In this document: in pieces, positions 61,945-64,000 of the stretch
Position numbering within the stretch: position 1 is the stretch's first letter
Layout of the letters: every line of letters begins with the position of its first letter
Assembly (NCBI RefSeq): GCF_000820515.1
Contig: NZ_JXDG01000004.1
Span: forward strand, 22,688 to 86,687
Source of the DNA: Pseudomonas batumici
Lineage (GTDB): Bacteria; Pseudomonadota; Gammaproteobacteria; Pseudomonadales; Pseudomonadaceae
Direction: 5' to 3'
Length of the DNA stretch: 64,000 bases
Program-made: the position numbers and the translations under genes
The notes under the pieces: model-generated
What the model was told of the DNA's origin: nothing
Seen by the model: the letters and a program-made list of their open reading frames with translations, nothing else
Database searches by the model: none

Positions 61945-64000
61945 TACAGTACTCCTCCATTCATATAATTTTTGTGTTGGTCCGTACCTTCTTTAAGTTG
62001 CCATCCAGAAAGAAACTTTCCATCCTTGGTCAAAATAACTACATTGTTAGTTTTTGGATTAAAATATACCTTGGAGTTTTTTGCATGGTGGTATGAGCCC
62101 TTTTCGACTGTGTCCTTATCCTCTAAATGGGCTTTAATCGCATCTCTAAATTTTCTGAGGCTGTCATTGTTTTGATTTATGTCCATTACCCCGAAATTTT
62201 TTGCATGCTTGTATTTGGCCTGTAGTTGAACTCTTGTGAAAATACCAGAATCCAAAGACTCACTGAGCACCACATAAATCGGCGGCAATCCCGAGTCCGC
62301 AGGAAAAGTATAGATAGCATCGCGGATATTCCACTGATCCACCGCCGGGAAGGACTCGGCCTTCACCTCGATCGGGGTCAGCGTGATCCCCGTGTAGATC
62401 GGGATCTCTACAGGTTGTACCGGTGTCACGGTGGAACTGTCACCGGGCACCGCAATCGGAAAGGTCAGGGTAATCGGTGGCGTATCGGCCGTGGTGAAGG
62501 TGTATGCATTGGCCACCGGGTCCCGCCTCAAGGCCCTGACCGGCACCTTCGGCGATACCCCGCCATTGGCTTGCGTGGCAATCACCGAGTACTTCGAACG
62601 GTCGCCGTAAACCCGATACGACAGATCCACCGTGCCACCGGCCGCCGCTATCTCCGACAGGTTGTCCGGCAAATCCGGTATCAGGTCCTTGGCTGGCAGA
62701 CTCAAGCTGGTCGGCGGATACAGGTCACTGTTGCCCAGCGAGGGGGAATACAGCAGCAGACCAATACCGACTCCCGTGGCGCGATCTAGCACAGCGCCGC
62801 CAAGGGCTTTCAAGGCCTGGATCCCTGCCTGGATGGCTGCCTCCAGCGTCAGACTGGAGCCCGCCGTGATCGCGACGCTGCCTGCTGCCACACTCAGTTG
62901 GGTTGCGCCTGCCGGTGCAAGCCTGAAAGTGTGTGCTTTAGCCGCCTTGCCTTGCGCTTCAGCCTCGGCTGCCAGCCGGGCCTGCTCTACAGCAACTTCC
63001 CTTGCACGCTCCGCCAGGGCGCCAAAGGCATTCGAGGTGACGGTCAGGTGTCTGGCTGACTCGGACTTCAGCAGGGCATCGTGATAGCTCGCCCATTTGG
63101 AACCGATCTGCCCGGTCGCCTGCAAGTGGACCAGATTGGCCAGGGCCTCCAGCTCCGGCTTGCTCAAGGGAGAAACGATCTTGGGGTTTGTAGGAGGGAA
63201 GGTGACGGTTATCCCACCGCTCGTCCAGGGCGGCGGCGCGTGGATGGGCTGGATCGCGGCAAGCTTGCCGGCGATCAGACCGTCCAGTACAACTTTGTAG
63301 TGAGTCAATGTTTGAGCGGGTGTCAGACCTGCCACGGAGCCCGCGGCGGCGGAGAGTTCTGTTTGAAGAAACTCCGGCAAGCACTGGACGTGAATATCCC
63401 GTTCCACGCCGATGATGCCAAGACGTTGTTCCAACAGTGCCTGCCAGGTAGCGTCATTTACAGACGCCAGCGACTCTGCCTGGCGTCTCCTGTTGTCCAG
63501 CTCCGCGAGCTTTCCGGCCAGGACATCCATGGAGAGCGACAATACCTTGAGTTCCAGTGCCGCCCTGTAGACAGCATCAAAGAGAACATGCAAGTTCCCT
63601 ACGGATTCGGGGGTAGCAGCACCTGAGTTCCAAAGCTCACGCATTCTCTGGCGAGGTAAAACCTCCATCATGAAAAAAGGATTATGGCCATAAAGACCGT
63701 AGATGGTTGGCGCCGTAGAAATATACTGTGATTTCTTTACATCGATCAGATCCAACGTAACCGTTTGATCTAGCCTTGCCGCTTCTTCGGGAGACAGAGA
63801 ACGCTCACCTTTAGCCGCCTGCTTTTGTTGCTCAAGCGCCTGTTCAGTATCAGCCAAGAGCGCTTTAAAACGTGCATTGTATTCGTCCGCAATGAATTGA
63901 AAGTCGGTTTCGCCTCCCATCAAATCGGACAGGACATCTGGCGTGGCCGTGTCACGAAACCTGCCCGGCCCTCCCTCCCCTCGTCGCGGCCCCTCCTGGA
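61944..64000 (-). CDS. S-type pyocin with colicin-D-like tRNase domain, 5' part cut by window edge
   Basis: The frame is open to the right edge, so the receptor-binding N-terminus is missing; the methionine at 63920 is internal. Order in the part seen: a long helical region, a GSSLTLEAAIQAGIQALKAL segment, a Pyocin_S translocation domain (PVRALRRDPVANAYTFTTAD to TFPADSGLPPIYVVLSE), and the last about 95 residues resembling the colicin D catalytic domain: YKHAKNFGVMDINQNN, KFRDAIKAHLEDKDTVEKGS, SKVYFNPKTNNVVILTKDG, LSGWQL. Colicin D cuts the anticodon loops of tRNA-Arg; target identity here is inferred. The toxin kills related cells lacking the immunity protein encoded just after it. Confidence 0.9.
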   Translation of the reverse strand, partial: QEGPRRGEGGPGRFRDTATPDVLSDLMGGETDFQFIADEYNARFKALLADTEQALEQQKQAAKGERSLSPEEAARLDQTVTLDLIDVKKSQYISTAPTIYGLYGHNPFFMMEVLPRQRMRELWNSGAATPESVGNLHVLFDAVYRAALELKVLSLSMDVLAGKLAELDNRRRQAESLASVNDATWQALLEQRLGIIGVERDIHVQCLPEFLQTELSAAAGSVAGLTPAQTLTHYKVVLDGLIAGKLAAIQPIHAPPPWTSGGITVTFPPTNPKIVSPLSKPELEALANLVHLQATGQIGSKWASYHDALLKSESARHLTVTSNAFGALAERAREVAVEQARLAAEAEAQGKAAKAHTFRLAPAGATQLSVAAGSVAITAGSSLTLEAAIQAGIQALKALGGAVLDRATGVGIGLLLYSPSLGNSDLYPPTSLSLPAKDLIPDLPDNLSEIAAAGGTVDLSYRVYGDRSKYSVIATQANGGVSPKVPVRALRRDPVANAYTFTTADTPPITLTFPIAVPGDSSTVTPVQPVEIPIYTGITLTPIEVKAESFPAVDQWNIRDAIYTFPADSGLPPIYVVLSESLDSGIFTRVQLQAKYKHAKNFGVMDINQNNDSLRKFRDAIKAHLEDKDTVEKGSYHHAKNSKVYFNPKTNNVVILTKDGKFLSGWQLKEGTDQHKNYMNGGVL

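Overview
The window is chromosomal DNA of a Pseudomonas, most likely of the fluorescens lineage. The evidence is a complete medium-chain-length PHA locus (phaC1-phaZ-phaC2-phaD and phaI-phaF), the type IV pilus block pilMNOPQ running into aroK-aroB, gltBD and hemE, the ubiE-ubiJ-ubiB-hisI-hisE-tatABC-rsmE run, and dispersed REP palindromes with the GCCGGCTTGC core typical of fluorescent pseudomonads. The core is GC-rich; three accessory spots are visibly AT-richer.

Layout. (1) 1-3758, minus strand: a compact cluster that reads as a ribosomally synthesised, post-translationally modified peptide (RiPP) pathway. It has an 85-codon precursor-like gene, a GNAT acetyltransferase, a HExxH-type peptide beta-hydroxylase homologue, and a large protein cut by the left edge that fuses an MNIO (DUF692) oxidase to a SagB-type flavin dehydrogenase. 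(2) 4179-10238, minus: rsmE, tatCBA, hisEI and ubiBJE in one tight run. (3) 10393-17657: PHA granule and polymer metabolism, with a candidate sigma-54 promoter before phaC1. (4) 17915-25362, minus: DUF971 gene, hslUV, SPOR protein, argS, priA. (5) 25549-27328, plus: rpmE and a malic enzyme. (6) 27538-29973, minus: class A penicillin-binding protein PBP1A. (7) 30177-45997, plus: pilMNOPQ, aroK, aroB, a DamX-like protein, gltBD, hemE. (8) 46634-58047, plus: a secreted GbpA-like lytic polysaccharide monooxygenase, a cytochrome b561 and an eleven-gene type II secretion operon gspC-M. An unrecognised AT-rich gene follows at 58145. (9) 58920-61214: divergent MFS transporter and LysR regulator. (10) 61315-64000, minus: an S-type pyocin with a colicin-D-like tRNase domain (cut by the right edge), its immunity gene, and an extra immunity gene of the unrelated DNase (E2/E9) type.

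How it works together. Most of the window is housekeeping: quinone, histidine, arginine-tRNA, shikimate, glutamate and heme synthesis, Tat export, replication restart, proteolysis, wall synthesis and carbon storage. The accessory parts suggest a competitive life on surfaces or plants: a chitin-active LPMO with its likely exporter, a bacteriocin with immunity genes, and a modified-peptide pathway. The RiPP-like cluster, particularly the MNIO-SagB fusion paired with a HExxH hydroxylase and a cysteine-free precursor, is the best candidate for a poorly described system. REP elements sit in at least eight intergenic gaps, including a tandem triplicate at 12079-12418. No tRNA, rRNA, CRISPR array or insertion sequence was seen.
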